Shown here piece by piece: positions 25,034 to 33,000 of a DNA stretch of 38,116 nucleotides. The translations under genes and the position numbers were made by a program. The notes under the pieces were generated by a model. That model searched no databases. It saw only the letters and a program-made list of their open reading frames with translations, and was not told the origin of the DNA. Numbering within the stretch: position 1 is the stretch's first letter; each line of letters begins with the position of its first letter. This DNA is from JAADEM01 sp965371855. Its GTDB lineage: Bacteria; Bacteroidota; Bacteroidia; Bacteroidales; Marinilabiliaceae. The stretch is from assembly GCA_965371855.1 (NCBI GenBank), contig CBDUZZ010000045.1, positions 1-38,116 of the forward strand, given 5' to 3'.

Positions 25034-26080
25034 ATGAGGATAAAAGTTTCATTATCGTTAATTTTGATAATCCTTTTTGTTGGGAATTTTTTGAAGGCTC
25101 AAAGCTATAAAGCCGGTGTTATCGCTTTTTATAATCTTGAAAATCTTTTTGATACTATAGATACTCCAGGAGTTAATGATACAGAGTTTACACCTGATGA
25201 TTCTAAAAAATGGACAAGTGATAGGTATTGGGAAAAGATAAATAATATGGCTGAGGTTATTTCTCGTATAGGCAAGAAAGAGGGATTGCCCGGTCCGGCA
25301 ATATTAGGGGTAAGTGAGATTGAAAACAGGGGTGTCTTGGAAGATCTTGTTAAAGCAGATGCTATTAAAAAGTTGAATTTTCAGATAGTTCACTATGACT
25401 CACCTGATAAGCGGGGTGTGGATGTGGCATTACTTTATCAGCCAAGATATTTTCGAGTTACTCATACCTCTTCTGCACCTTTAATCTTATATGATGATAA
25501 AGGTGAAAGGATTTACACACGCGATCAACTGGTTGTTTCAGGAGTTTTTGATGATGAGGAGATGCACTTTATTGTTAATCACTGGCCATCGCGCAGAGGA
25601 GGGGAGAGCAGAAGTCGTCCATTGCGTAATGCCGCGGCTAAGCTTTCCAGATCTATTGTTGATTCAATAATGACGATAAATAAAAATGCAAAAGTTGTTG
25701 TTATGGGTGACCTTAACGATGACCCGATGAACGAAAGTGTAAGGTTGCATTTGAGAGCTGTTGGAGAGAAAAAGAAACTGAAAGAGGGCGATATGTACAA
25801 TACGGCGTACAAACTCTACAAGAAAGGAATTGGTTCACTTGCTTATCGTGATAATTGGAACCTGTTTGATCAAATAATTATAACACAACCATTTCTCGGA
25901 GATGATTATTCTGATTACAAATTCCGGATAGCTCATATTTTTAATGATAAAATGCTGGTACAAAAATCAGGTCGATTTAAGGGTTATCCGCATCGAACTT
26001 ATGTTGGAGATACTTATAAAGCGGGATATAGCGATCACTTTCCGGTGTATATCCTAATCCTTAAAGAGGCGGATAACTAA
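25034..26080 (+). CDS. Secreted endonuclease/exonuclease/phosphatase family protein
   Basis: A 348-residue exported hydrolase of the DNase I-like fold. The signal peptide ends near residue 23 (LFVGNFLKAQ). Metal and catalytic motifs are FYNLENLFDT, GVSEIENRGV (Glu ligand), HYDSPDKRGVDVALLY, IVNHWPSRRGG (His), VMGDLNDDP (Asp/Asn) and the terminal YSDHFPVYI (Ser-Asp-His). The frame extends upstream to 24953 but the ATG at 25034 places the signal peptide correctly. It is divergent from the TonB receptor/DUF5689 operon and probably processes nucleic acid or another phosphodiester outside the cytoplasm to feed that uptake system. Sphingomyelinase-like or phosphatase activity cannot be excluded. 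Confidence 0.87.
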   Translation: MRIKVSLSLILIILFVGNFLKAQSYKAGVIAFYNLENLFDTIDTPGVNDTEFTPDDSKKWTSDRYWEKINNMAEVISRIGKKEGLPGPAILGVSEIENRGVLEDLVKADAIKKLNFQIVHYDSPDKRGVDVALLYQPRYFRVTHTSSAPLILYDDKGERIYTRDQLVVSGVFDDEEMHFIVNHWPSRRGGESRSRPLRNAAAKLSRSIVDSIMTINKNAKVVVMGDLNDDPMNESVRLHLRAVGEKKKLKEGDMYNTAYKLYKKGIGSLAYRDNWNLFDQIIITQPFLGDDYSDYKFRIAHIFNDKMLVQKSGRFKGYPHRTYVGDTYKAGYSDHFPVYILILKEADN

Positions 26081-26143
26081 TGGTGAACAGTTGAATAGCT
26101 AAATTGTAGAATGGTTCGATGGTTGGAATGACCTTTTCTCAAT

Positions 26144-26227
26144 TCCCAATATCAAACACTCAATGACCAATCCCCAATTTTTCATTGGATGTTGGATATT
26201 GTATATTGTTTATTGGACATTGATACC
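26144..26227. repeat. Heptanucleotide-periodic intergenic array
   Basis: A degenerate 7-nt register holds for about 12 units. It begins CCAATAT, ATCAAAC, ACTCAAT, GACCAAT, CCCCAAT, TTTTCAT and then switches to the complementary look TGGATGT, TGGATAT, TGTATAT, TGTTTAT, TGGACAT. It lies between the stop codons of the convergent nuclease and nadD genes. Confidence 0.65.
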
Positions 26228-26243
26228 TTACACCTTTGACTAT

Positions 26244-26837
26244 TTACTCTTCTTCGTACAGTTTATTCTCTTTAATATACTCAAATACTCCTTCAGGCAT
26301 AAAAGTGCGAATGTCATGTCCTGATGATATCCATTTTCTTAACATTGTAGATGAGATATCAATGATAGGGGCATTGGTGATTTTTGTTTTTGCAGGTAAG
26401 TCTTTTGGGTTTATAGGGTAACCATTTCGCGGGTATACAAGTTTTTGGTACTCATTAATAATCATGTCAGCATCTTTCCAACGATCAATGTGGAGGATAT
26501 TATCGTTGCCCATTAATATTTGGAACCGTGTATTAGGATGGTTTTTTGATAATAGTTTTAGTGTGTTAATGGTATATGACGGTTGTGGCATGGTAAATTC
26601 AATGTTATTAGCTTTTATTTTTTCCAGTTTATCAACAGCTATATTTACCATGGTATACCGGTGTTTTTCAGGTATTAGTTGTGCTTTTTCTTTAAACGGG
26701 TTTTGGGGGCTGACAATAAACCATACTTCATCCATCTCTTCAAATTCAACCATATAGTTGGCAATCATTACATGCCCTATATGAATTGGGTTAAATGATC
26801 CAAAGAACAGGCCGGTGTTATTTTTAGGTGTGATCAT
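26244..26837 (-). CDS. nadD: Nicotinate-nucleotide adenylyltransferase
   Basis: NadD adenylates nicotinate mononucleotide in NAD synthesis. The nucleotidyltransferase motif GSFNPIHIGH is at residues ~13-22. Later signatures are MGNDNILHIDRWKD and the C-terminal ISSTMLRKWISSG (the ISST-x-x-R motif). The 197-residue length is typical. Its start overlaps the gmk stop by four bases (ATGA), which indicates translational coupling in the yicC-gmk-nadD group. Confidence 0.95.
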   Translation of the reverse strand: MITPKNNTGLFFGSFNPIHIGHVMIANYMVEFEEMDEVWFIVSPQNPFKEKAQLIPEKHRYTMVNIAVDKLEKIKANNIEFTMPQPSYTINTLKLLSKNHPNTRFQILMGNDNILHIDRWKDADMIINEYQKLVYPRNGYPINPKDLPAKTKITNAPIIDISSTMLRKWISSGHDIRTFMPEGVFEYIKENKLYEEE

Positions 26838-27430
26838 TGTTCAAGAAAATTATTGAGCGTTTTTTCAGCTTGACTGATTGCTTTATCCAAGTCATCATTT
26901 ATTATCACGGTATCAAATCTATCAGCATAAGACAACTCCTCTTCTGCTTTAGCAAGTCTCTCTTTAATTTTTTCAGGAGAATCGGTTCCACGCGTTGTCA
27001 AACGTCTCTTTAACTCCTCTAACGAAGGAGGTTGAATAAAAATGGAAAGTGCTTTTGCTCCATACAGCTTTTTTATATTTAATCCGCCAATAACATCAAG
27101 ATCAAAAATCACATTGTTTCCTTTTGCCGTAATGCGTGTTACTTCACTTTTTAGTGTTCCGTAAAACGTTCCGGGGTACACTTCTTCCCACTCAAGCAGG
27201 TCATCGTTTTTTATCTTCTTTATAAACTCACCAGGCGACAGGAAATAATACTCTTTGCCGTCTCTCTCTTCTTCTCTCGGAGCTCTGCTTGTGGCTGAAA
27301 TTGAAAATTCGAGGTTAAACTCTTTTTCCAGTATTGCATTAATTATTGTTGATTTACCGGAGCCTGATGGAGCGGAAAAAATTATTAGCTTTCCTTCTCT
27401 AATGGTATTTGATTTTTGTGTGTTGTTCAT
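26834..27430 (-). CDS. gmk: Guanylate kinase
   Basis: Gmk phosphorylates GMP to GDP with ATP. The P-loop APSGSGKST lies near residues 19-27. The GMP-binding segment SATSRAPREEERDGKEYYF and the LID-region arginines in RLTTRGTDS are present. The 198-residue length is normal. It sits between yicC and nadD on the minus strand, an arrangement common in Bacteroidota. Confidence 0.96.
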   Translation of the reverse strand: MNNTQKSNTIREGKLIIFSAPSGSGKSTIINAILEKEFNLEFSISATSRAPREEERDGKEYYFLSPGEFIKKIKNDDLLEWEEVYPGTFYGTLKSEVTRITAKGNNVIFDLDVIGGLNIKKLYGAKALSIFIQPPSLEELKRRLTTRGTDSPEKIKERLAKAEEELSYADRFDTVIINDDLDKAISQAEKTLNNFLEQ

Positions 27431-27512
27431 CTGGCAATATGATTTTTTGAGTAGATGAGTAGTTGATTTGGTGATTACTGATTATTGCAAACTGACTAAC
27501 AAATCATTCTTG

Positions 27513-27539
27513 CATTCACTCATTCACTCATTCACTCAT
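27513..27539. repeat. Octanucleotide tandem repeat
   Basis: Three full copies and a part of CATTCACT. It abuts the yicC stop codon in the gap between yicC and gmk. Confidence 0.85.
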
Positions 27540-28414
27540 CATAATATATTAAGAATCTGTTCTTTTATTTTCTCCAGCTCATCTTTCATCTGAATAACTA
27601 TTCGCTGAAGGGCTGCATTGTTGGCTTTAGACCCCAGAGTGTTAACCTCTCTTCCAATTTCTTGTGATATAAATCCCAGTTTCTTACCTATAGGTTTGTC
27701 AGAGTTGAGTGTTTCGATGAAATAATCAAGATGATTAACAAGTCGTACTTTCTCTTCTGTAATATCCAGTTTTTCAATATAATAGATAAGTTCTTGCTCA
27801 AAGCGGTTTTCGTCAATGTTGGTTTTATCAGTCAGTGATTGTAAACCGTCTTTTATACGATCCTTAATTTTTTCTATACGCTCTTTTTCATGAGGCTCAA
27901 TTTCAGACAATAATTTTCTGATGATAATAATTCGCTGAGTTATCTCTCTGTTTAGGGCTTCACCTTCCTGTTGCCTGAAAGTAATAATGTCATCAATAGC
28001 TTTGTCAATTGATTTTGAAAGCTTATGCCACTCCTGTTCGTTAAGTTCAGCCTGTTCGGTTTTTGTTGTATCAGGTAATGGCATGATAATTCTTAAAAAG
28101 TCTGTTGACTGATCTATTTTCAATTTGTCGGCTACCGGTTTAAGCTGTCGGTAGTATGATTCGATAATTTGTTGATTTATTTTAGTAACCCTGTCAGGTG
28201 TTTCAGCTTCAACAAAAAAACTTATGTCCACCTTTCCTCTGAATAGTCGGTTACTTATTTTATTTCGTATTTCAATCTCTTTTTCGCGGTACAGTCCCGG
28301 AATTCTGGAGTTTATATCCAGTTGTTTGCTGTTGAGAGATCTTATTTCAATGTTTACTTTTTTTTGCGGTAGAGTACAAGTGGCTTTTCCATAGCCTGTC
28401 ATTGAGAATATCAT
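27539..28414 (-). CDS. yicC: YicC/YloC family endoribonuclease
   Basis: A 291-residue protein with the YicC-like N-terminal domain (MIFSMTGYGKATC, EIRSLNSKQLDINSRIPG) and the C-terminal DUF1732 domain (NRFEQELIYYIEKLDITEEK, ending with GSKANNAALQRIVIQMKDELEKI). Members in other bacteria act as ribonucleases on selected RNAs. It is the first gene of the yicC-gmk-nadD group; the 108-base gap before gmk holds an 8-nt tandem repeat. Confidence 0.94.
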   Translation of the reverse strand: MIFSMTGYGKATCTLPQKKVNIEIRSLNSKQLDINSRIPGLYREKEIEIRNKISNRLFRGKVDISFFVEAETPDRVTKINQQIIESYYRQLKPVADKLKIDQSTDFLRIIMPLPDTTKTEQAELNEQEWHKLSKSIDKAIDDIITFRQQEGEALNREITQRIIIIRKLLSEIEPHEKERIEKIKDRIKDGLQSLTDKTNIDENRFEQELIYYIEKLDITEEKVRLVNHLDYFIETLNSDKPIGKKLGFISQEIGREVNTLGSKANNAALQRIVIQMKDELEKIKEQILNIL

Positions 28415-28512
28415 GTAATTTGCTTTAAGAGTTTTTATGATTGCAAAGTTAATCTTTTCTTATAATCTTTCTTGCCGGATTTGAGGTTTAGAACAAAACA
28501 ATTTACACATAG

Positions 28513-28565
28513 TGTATGTTACAGTATGTATACTAAACCAATTATATAATTTGTAATGTAACATA
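28513..28565 (+). promoter_or_regulatory. Promoter and paired operator of the merR-type gene
   Basis: TATGTTACA (28515-28523) and TGTAACATA (28557-28565) are a perfect 9-bp inverted repeat 33 bases apart that brackets the likely -7 element TATAATTTG (28545-28553). The right half ends at the base before the start codon. The left half also contains TGTA-TGT-TACA (28513-28523). The arrangement suggests autoregulation, and the half-site recurs at 8918-8927. Confidence 0.6.
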
Positions 28566-29462
28566 ATGCCCAAATATTCAATTCGAGATTTAGAGAAGTT
28601 GTCAGGAATTAAAGCGCACACTCTCCGTATGTGGGAGCGTCGTTATGATATTATTAAACCCCGAAGGACAGCAACAAACATTCGGTACTATTCGGATGCA
28701 GACCTTCGTAGGTTTCTTAATGTTGCAATCCTGAATAATAGTGGTTTGCGAATTTCAAAAATTGCTCATCTTAATGATGCCGAATTGCGTAGTTGTGTTA
28801 TTGATTTAAGTATAGAATCAGGTGATCCGGAAGTTCAGATAGAGACGCTGGTAGTTGCGATGTTAGCATTTGATGAGTCAAAGTTTTTGCAAATTATTGA
28901 TGCTTCAATGTCAAACGCAGGGGTAGAAGATACTTTCGAAAAAGTTATTTTACCCTTTCTTGATAGGATAGGGGTTTTGTGCGAAAATGGTACAATAAAT
29001 CCGGCTCAGGGACATTTTATCTCTAACCTTATCAGGCAAAAGTTGATTGTTGCTATCGACAAAGAGAATGAAGAGCAGAAACCGGTAAGTGGCAGGAGAA
29101 TGATTTTCTTTATGCCTGAAAATGAATGGCAAGAGATGGGATTACTGTTTTTTAGTCTGATTGCCCGAAAGGAGAGGGTTGATGTTGTTTATCTGGGAGC
29201 ATCCGTTTCCTTGGATTCGTTGAAACAGATACATCATATTGAAGAGGCTGATGTGCTATTTCTGTCATTAGATTCTACATGTAAAAAACAACAGGATATT
29301 GATACTCTTATTTCGTTTTTGAATAAGAATTTTTATAATACTTTGAAGATAATCACAGGGCAGCAGATAGAGCTTAAAGTTGAAGAGATTTCAAAAGAGC
29401 TTAATAATTCAAAAATTGTTAATTCTTCCAGTGTATTTAAAGATATTTTGAAAGAGATGTAA
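28566..29462 (+). CDS. MerR-family regulator with B12-binding-like C-terminal domain
   Basis: A 298-residue transcription regulator. The N-terminal MerR winged helix contains YSIRDLEKLSGIKAHTLRMW and RYYSDADLRRFLNVA. A helical linker (~75-165) resembles the cap of CarH/LitR-type proteins, and the C-terminal domain (~175-290) resembles a cobalamin-binding Rossmann fold. The axial-ligand motif E/DxHxxG reads ENEWQEMG here, with Gln189 in place of His, so adenosylcobalamin light sensing is unlikely unless another ligand is used. A strong paired operator lies immediately upstream. Targets could include the acyl-CoA synthetase operon, which carries one half-site; this is inference. Confidence 0.88.
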   Translation: MPKYSIRDLEKLSGIKAHTLRMWERRYDIIKPRRTATNIRYYSDADLRRFLNVAILNNSGLRISKIAHLNDAELRSCVIDLSIESGDPEVQIETLVVAMLAFDESKFLQIIDASMSNAGVEDTFEKVILPFLDRIGVLCENGTINPAQGHFISNLIRQKLIVAIDKENEEQKPVSGRRMIFFMPENEWQEMGLLFFSLIARKERVDVVYLGASVSLDSLKQIHHIEEADVLFLSLDSTCKKQQDIDTLISFLNKNFYNTLKIITGQQIELKVEEISKELNNSKIVNSSSVFKDILKEM

Positions 29463-29464
29463 GT

Positions 29465-29534
29465 AGTAAGCAGTAAGTAGTAAGTAGTAAGCAGTCAATA
29501 GTTCATTAACCATTAACCATTAATCACTAATCAT
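29465..29534. repeat. Heptanucleotide array filling a convergent gap
   Basis: Ten consecutive 7-nt units: AGTAAGC/AGTAAGT (four), AGTCAAT, AGTTCAT, TAACCAT (two), TAATCAC, TAATCAT. They occupy almost exactly the space between the merR-type stop codon (29462) and the convergent MATE stop codon (29534). Confidence 0.85.
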
Positions 29535-30868
29535 TACCTTCTCACCACCTCTTTATATTTCCATTTGCCAGACAAATAATACAGGTACGACCCTATTAGT
29601 CCCATACTCCATCCTATTGGTATAGCCCACCAGATACCATTAACACCAAAATGTTTTGACAGAAATACTGCAAAAGGAATACGAATAATCCAAAGCGAGA
29701 ATAGTGAAATAAACATAGGAATAAGAGTGTCCCCAGCTCCACGTAGAACTCCGTGAATAACAAACATCGAAGAAAAGACCATGTAGAAAGCGCTTACAAT
29801 AATCAGATAGTTCGTCCCATATTTAATAACCATAGGGTCTTTATTAAATATACAAATAATCTGTTCCCCCCATAATGCAACACCTATAATGACTATTATG
29901 CTTAAAGTCCAAGACATTAACAGTGTTGCTTTTAAACCTTCTTTTATTCTCTCTATTTTATTTGCCCCTATGTTTTGGCCTACAAAAGCAGAGAGTGCAC
30001 TTGCCAGATTTAGAGCAGGTGTTGCAGCCAATGCGTCAATACGGCTGGCAATAGTAAATGCAGCAAGTACATTAACGTCAAAATTATTAACAATACGGAT
30101 CATTGCCATCAATCCCAGGGCAATAAATGATTGCTGAAAACCTGTAGGAAGCCCTATCCTCATGCATTTTCTGAATATGTCTTTGTCGAAATGGAGTATT
30201 GAAATCTTAAATGAGATTATCTGATGTTTATATGAGAGATAAATGGCTCCCGAAAGAAATGCAACTCCCTGAGCAATAATAGTTGCTATAGCTGCTCCTT
30301 CAATACCCCAATGAAAAACAACAATAAAAAGGATGTCAAGTACAATATTTATTACTGTAGCAATTAACAGAAACCATAGTGGAGTTACCGAATCACCCAG
30401 CCCTCTTAGTACTGATGCCGTACCGTTAAAGCCGAAAAATGCTATCATTCCTATCATATAAATATTGAAATAGGATACAGCCATAGGTTTAACTATATCG
30501 TCAACTTTTAACAGAGTGAAAATTTGTTCGCTGAACAAAATACCCACTACCGATAGAGTAATTGCGGCAAAAAAGAGAAAAATAAATATTGTATCAATAG
30601 CTTTTTTAACACGGTGAAGGTCTTTTGCTCCGAAATATTGTGATATGACTACTGTGGCACCGCTACCTATACCTATAACAAATGCAATTAGGGTATAAAA
30701 AATCGGGAATGATGCTCCTTGCGCCGCGAGTGCCTCTTTCCCCAGAAAGTTACCTATAATAATACTGTCAACTACATGATACGTCTGTTGCAGCAGGTTT
30801 CCAAAAACCATTGGTAAAGCAAAACGGAATATTACGCCTGCTTCTTTTCCTGTTGTTAAATCTTTCAT
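29534..30868 (-). CDS. MATE-family efflux transporter
   Basis: A 444-residue inner-membrane protein with about 12 hydrophobic helices in two homologous halves. MATE signatures are FALPMVFGNLLQQTYHVVDS at the N-terminus and GIEGAAIATIIAQG, with FTIASRIDALAATPALNLAS at the start of the second half. It should export cationic or hydrophobic compounds in exchange for Na+ or H+. The substrate is unknown. It is a monocistronic unit converging on the merR-type gene. Confidence 0.93.
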   Translation of the reverse strand: MKDLTTGKEAGVIFRFALPMVFGNLLQQTYHVVDSIIIGNFLGKEALAAQGASFPIFYTLIAFVIGIGSGATVVISQYFGAKDLHRVKKAIDTIFIFLFFAAITLSVVGILFSEQIFTLLKVDDIVKPMAVSYFNIYMIGMIAFFGFNGTASVLRGLGDSVTPLWFLLIATVINIVLDILFIVVFHWGIEGAAIATIIAQGVAFLSGAIYLSYKHQIISFKISILHFDKDIFRKCMRIGLPTGFQQSFIALGLMAMIRIVNNFDVNVLAAFTIASRIDALAATPALNLASALSAFVGQNIGANKIERIKEGLKATLLMSWTLSIIVIIGVALWGEQIICIFNKDPMVIKYGTNYLIIVSAFYMVFSSMFVIHGVLRGAGDTLIPMFISLFSLWIIRIPFAVFLSKHFGVNGIWWAIPIGWSMGLIGSYLYYLSGKWKYKEVVRR

Positions 30869-30896
30869 CTGTTTATGGTTTTGTGTTGACTAACAC

Positions 30897-30920
30897 AGAG
30901 TCATCCGCCACGGCGGACAC
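30897..30920. repeat. Degenerate REP-like palindrome
   Basis: TCCGCC-AC-GGCGGA (30904-30917), preceded by GAGTCA. It looks like a truncated member of the GAGTCATCCG palindrome group found at 18897. The rest of 30869-31096 contains no gene. Confidence 0.45.
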
Positions 30921-31096
30921 GCGTAAACACTGAATATTTTTAGTCGTGAATCATCTGTAAATAAAGTATGTTGTCAGTTTTTCTTAAATCCTCAATCTTT
31001 AATTATGATTCTGTACAAAGCAAACTGTTTTTATCTGTTTGTGAAAGAAATTAAAGAATTTTGTTAAATAAAAAAAGCGAGGGCTTGTCTATAATT

Positions 31097-31142
31097 AGTG
31101 ACGGGGTGACTTCGGTAAATATTAAGAAGTCACCCCGTCACT
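31097..31142. terminator. Long inverted repeat, probable tnaA terminator
   Basis: Perfect 16-bp arms (AGTGACGGGGTGACTT and AAGTCACCCCGTCACT) around a 14-nt loop, 28 bases beyond the tnaA stop. On the minus strand a T-run follows after about 20 bases (31072-31078, next to CCCTCGC), so the termination site may be slightly delayed. Termination is probable but the geometry is not classical. Confidence 0.5.
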
Positions 31143-31169
31143 CTGTTTCGGACTAATCATTAACCATTA

Positions 31170-32549
31170 TTATTTCACCGGTTCCAGCTCAATAGTAAAG
31201 TGTCTCATAATAGGGGCTTCCGAAATAATGTGGTAACCTGATTTAATTTCCTTACGCCGGTCGTACACGTTCTTTATGGCCACTGCTACAACATCCATGT
31301 GATTGTTTGTGTATACCCGGCGTGGTATGGCCAAACGTACTAACTCCAAAGCAGGATAACGGTTTTTACGTGTTACCGGATCCCGGTCAGCAAGTAGCGT
31401 TCCTATCTCTACACCTCTAATTCCTGCTTCTTTGTATATCTCAATGGCAAGAGTTTGTGCAATGTACTCCTCTTTAGGTATGTGCGGCAGAAACCGTGTG
31501 GCATCAATAAAAATTGCGTGTCCACCTATTGGTTTTTGAATTGGAATACCAAAATCTATCAGTCGTTGGCCAAGGTGCTCTGTCTGTTTGATACGAGTTT
31601 CGAGGTAGTTAAATTCGGTTCCCTCGTCCAGGCCTTGTGCCAAAGCATTCATATCCCTGCCTGACATACCCCCGTATGTGATGTACCCTTCAAAGATAAT
31701 ATTGAATTGCGAAGCTTTCTTAAATAGTTCCTTATCTCGCATACCAATAAATCCACCCATGTTCACAATTGCGTCCTTTTTACTGCTCATGGTCATGCCA
31801 TCGGCATAGGAGAACATCTCTTTAACAATCTCTTTGATTGTTTTGTCGGCATAACCTTCTTCACGCATTTTAATGAAATAGGCATTTTCGGCAAAACGGG
31901 CAGAGTCGAAGAAGACTCTGATGTCGTATTTTTTAGCCAAAGAATAAACATCTTTAAGGTTTTGCATTGACACGGGCTGCCCTCCGGAAGAGTTGCAGGT
32001 AACGGTAACTATGATAAGTGGTATCCGTTCTTTTGGATAGGTTTTTAATACCTTTTCCAGTTTGTTCAGGTCTAAATTTCCTTTGAATGGGTGCTGCACA
32101 ATAGTGTCAAAAGCCTCGTCAATAGTGCAGTCAATTGCTGTTGCTTTGCGGAACTCAATATGCCCTTTGGTTGTGTCGAAATGGGAATTTCCGGGTACTA
32201 CATCACCTTTTTTTATGATTGTTGAGAATAGTACATTCTCGGCAGCTCGTCCCTGATGTGTGGGTAGGAAATAGTCAAATCCAAGTATGTTTTTAATTGC
32301 GTTCTTAAGGTTATAATATGATGATGCTCCGGCGTAACTTTCGTCACCAAGCATCATGGCAGCCCACTGACGGTCACTCATGGCACCTGTTCCACTGTCG
32401 GTAAGCAAGTCAATAAATACCTGATCACTTCTTAAGTTAAACAGATTATATTTAGCGTTTTTTATCCACTGTTCTCTCTCTTCTCTTGAGCTTTTACGGA
32501 TGGGCTCAATCATCTTTATCTTAAATGATTCTGAAAATGGTAGTTTCAT
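31170..32549 (-). CDS. tnaA: Tryptophanase
   Basis: A PLP enzyme that splits tryptophan into indole, pyruvate and ammonia. The PLP lysine is Lys258 in TMSSKKDAIVNMGG. Other family motifs are LLTDSGTGAMSD, PTHQGRAAENV and FFDSARFAENAYFIK. The close relative tyrosine phenol-lyase must be excluded: HFDTTKGH has the Asp seen in tryptophanases where the lyase has Thr, and VEIGTLLADRDP lacks the Arg of the lyase motif MERG. The N-terminal part (MSDRQWAAMMLGDESYAG) is nevertheless lyase-like. The 459-residue length is normal. It has its own promoter with a ~255-base leader containing a small frame. Confidence 0.92.
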   Translation of the reverse strand: MKLPFSESFKIKMIEPIRKSSREEREQWIKNAKYNLFNLRSDQVFIDLLTDSGTGAMSDRQWAAMMLGDESYAGASSYYNLKNAIKNILGFDYFLPTHQGRAAENVLFSTIIKKGDVVPGNSHFDTTKGHIEFRKATAIDCTIDEAFDTIVQHPFKGNLDLNKLEKVLKTYPKERIPLIIVTVTCNSSGGQPVSMQNLKDVYSLAKKYDIRVFFDSARFAENAYFIKMREEGYADKTIKEIVKEMFSYADGMTMSSKKDAIVNMGGFIGMRDKELFKKASQFNIIFEGYITYGGMSGRDMNALAQGLDEGTEFNYLETRIKQTEHLGQRLIDFGIPIQKPIGGHAIFIDATRFLPHIPKEEYIAQTLAIEIYKEAGIRGVEIGTLLADRDPVTRKNRYPALELVRLAIPRRVYTNNHMDVVAVAIKNVYDRRKEIKSGYHIISEAPIMRHFTIELEPVK

Positions 32550-32679
32550 AATGATGAGTTTATCAAGTTCTTAAAGTTTATAAAGTTGAAAGTACAGATA
32601 CAAGTGATAACCTGTACATTAAATAAAAAAGGTATGAATTATTTTCCCTCCTTTGGGGGGATGAAAGGGGAACTGGTTT

Positions 32680-32772
32680 TTATGCAAAATGAAAGGCATC
32701 CCTGTTTTTGATGTTCAGGTATATGCGAAAAGAATGAATTGATAATTTCCAATATTTATTGAAGCCTTTCAT
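32680..32772 (-). CDS. Possible leader peptide upstream of tnaA
   Basis: A 30-codon frame in the tnaA leader starts with ATG 32 bases after the predicted transcription start. It encodes MKGFNKYWKLSIHSF at its N-terminus, with one Trp at position 8. A partly paired C/G-rich segment (CCCCTTT with AAAGGAGGG, 32648-32670) follows the stop. It does not show the W-x3-D and terminal Pro of the enterobacterial TnaC, so a regulatory role is only a suggestion; it may be chance. Confidence 0.25.
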   Translation of the reverse strand: MKGFNKYWKLSIHSFRIYLNIKNRDAFHFA

Positions 32773-32811
32773 TTTTATTTTGTTTAAAGCAAAAATATTA
32801 AATTATAATCA

Positions 32812-32841
32812 CAAATTTATTAATTAGTGGAAAAACATCAA
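32812..32841 (-). promoter_or_regulatory. tnaA promoter (Bacteroidota TTG-N19-TAnnTTTG)
   Basis: On the minus strand TTG at 32841-32839 is followed after 19 bases by TAAATTTG at 32819-32812. Transcription would start near 32804, leaving a leader of about 255 bases before tnaA. A 9-nt periodic stretch (AGTTTATCA, AGTTCTTAA, AGTTTATAA; 32557-32592) lies just before the start codon. Confidence 0.65.
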
Positions 32842-32963
32842 TTCAGCAAATCGATTTTTTGTTTTTGCCATGGTGTTTGTCGGCTCAAAAAAGTAAAATA
32901 AAAAGTTACACATTACAAACGTGCCAACTGTGGAAAGTGAAAATTTAGGAATTGGTATAAAAC

Positions 32964-32996
32964 AAAAAAGGTTGCCTGTTTCAGACAACCTTTTTT
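32964..32996. terminator. Bidirectional Rho-independent terminator
   Basis: Arms AAAAAAGGTTGCCTG and CAGACAACCTTTTTT around TTT, with one wobble position. It gives a GC-rich stem with a T-run in either direction. It directly follows a tRNA-like 3' end on the minus strand. Confidence 0.85.
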
Positions 32997-33000
32997 ATTT

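Noticed and set aside
12971..29534. CRISPR array
   Set aside because: The short repeats have periods of 7-9 nt with no spacers and no cas genes; no 24-40 nt direct repeats with unique spacers were seen.
31170..32549. Tyrosine phenol-lyase as an alternative for tryptophanase
   Set aside because: The N-terminal region is lyase-like, but the discriminating positions (FDTT and VEIG) match tryptophanase.
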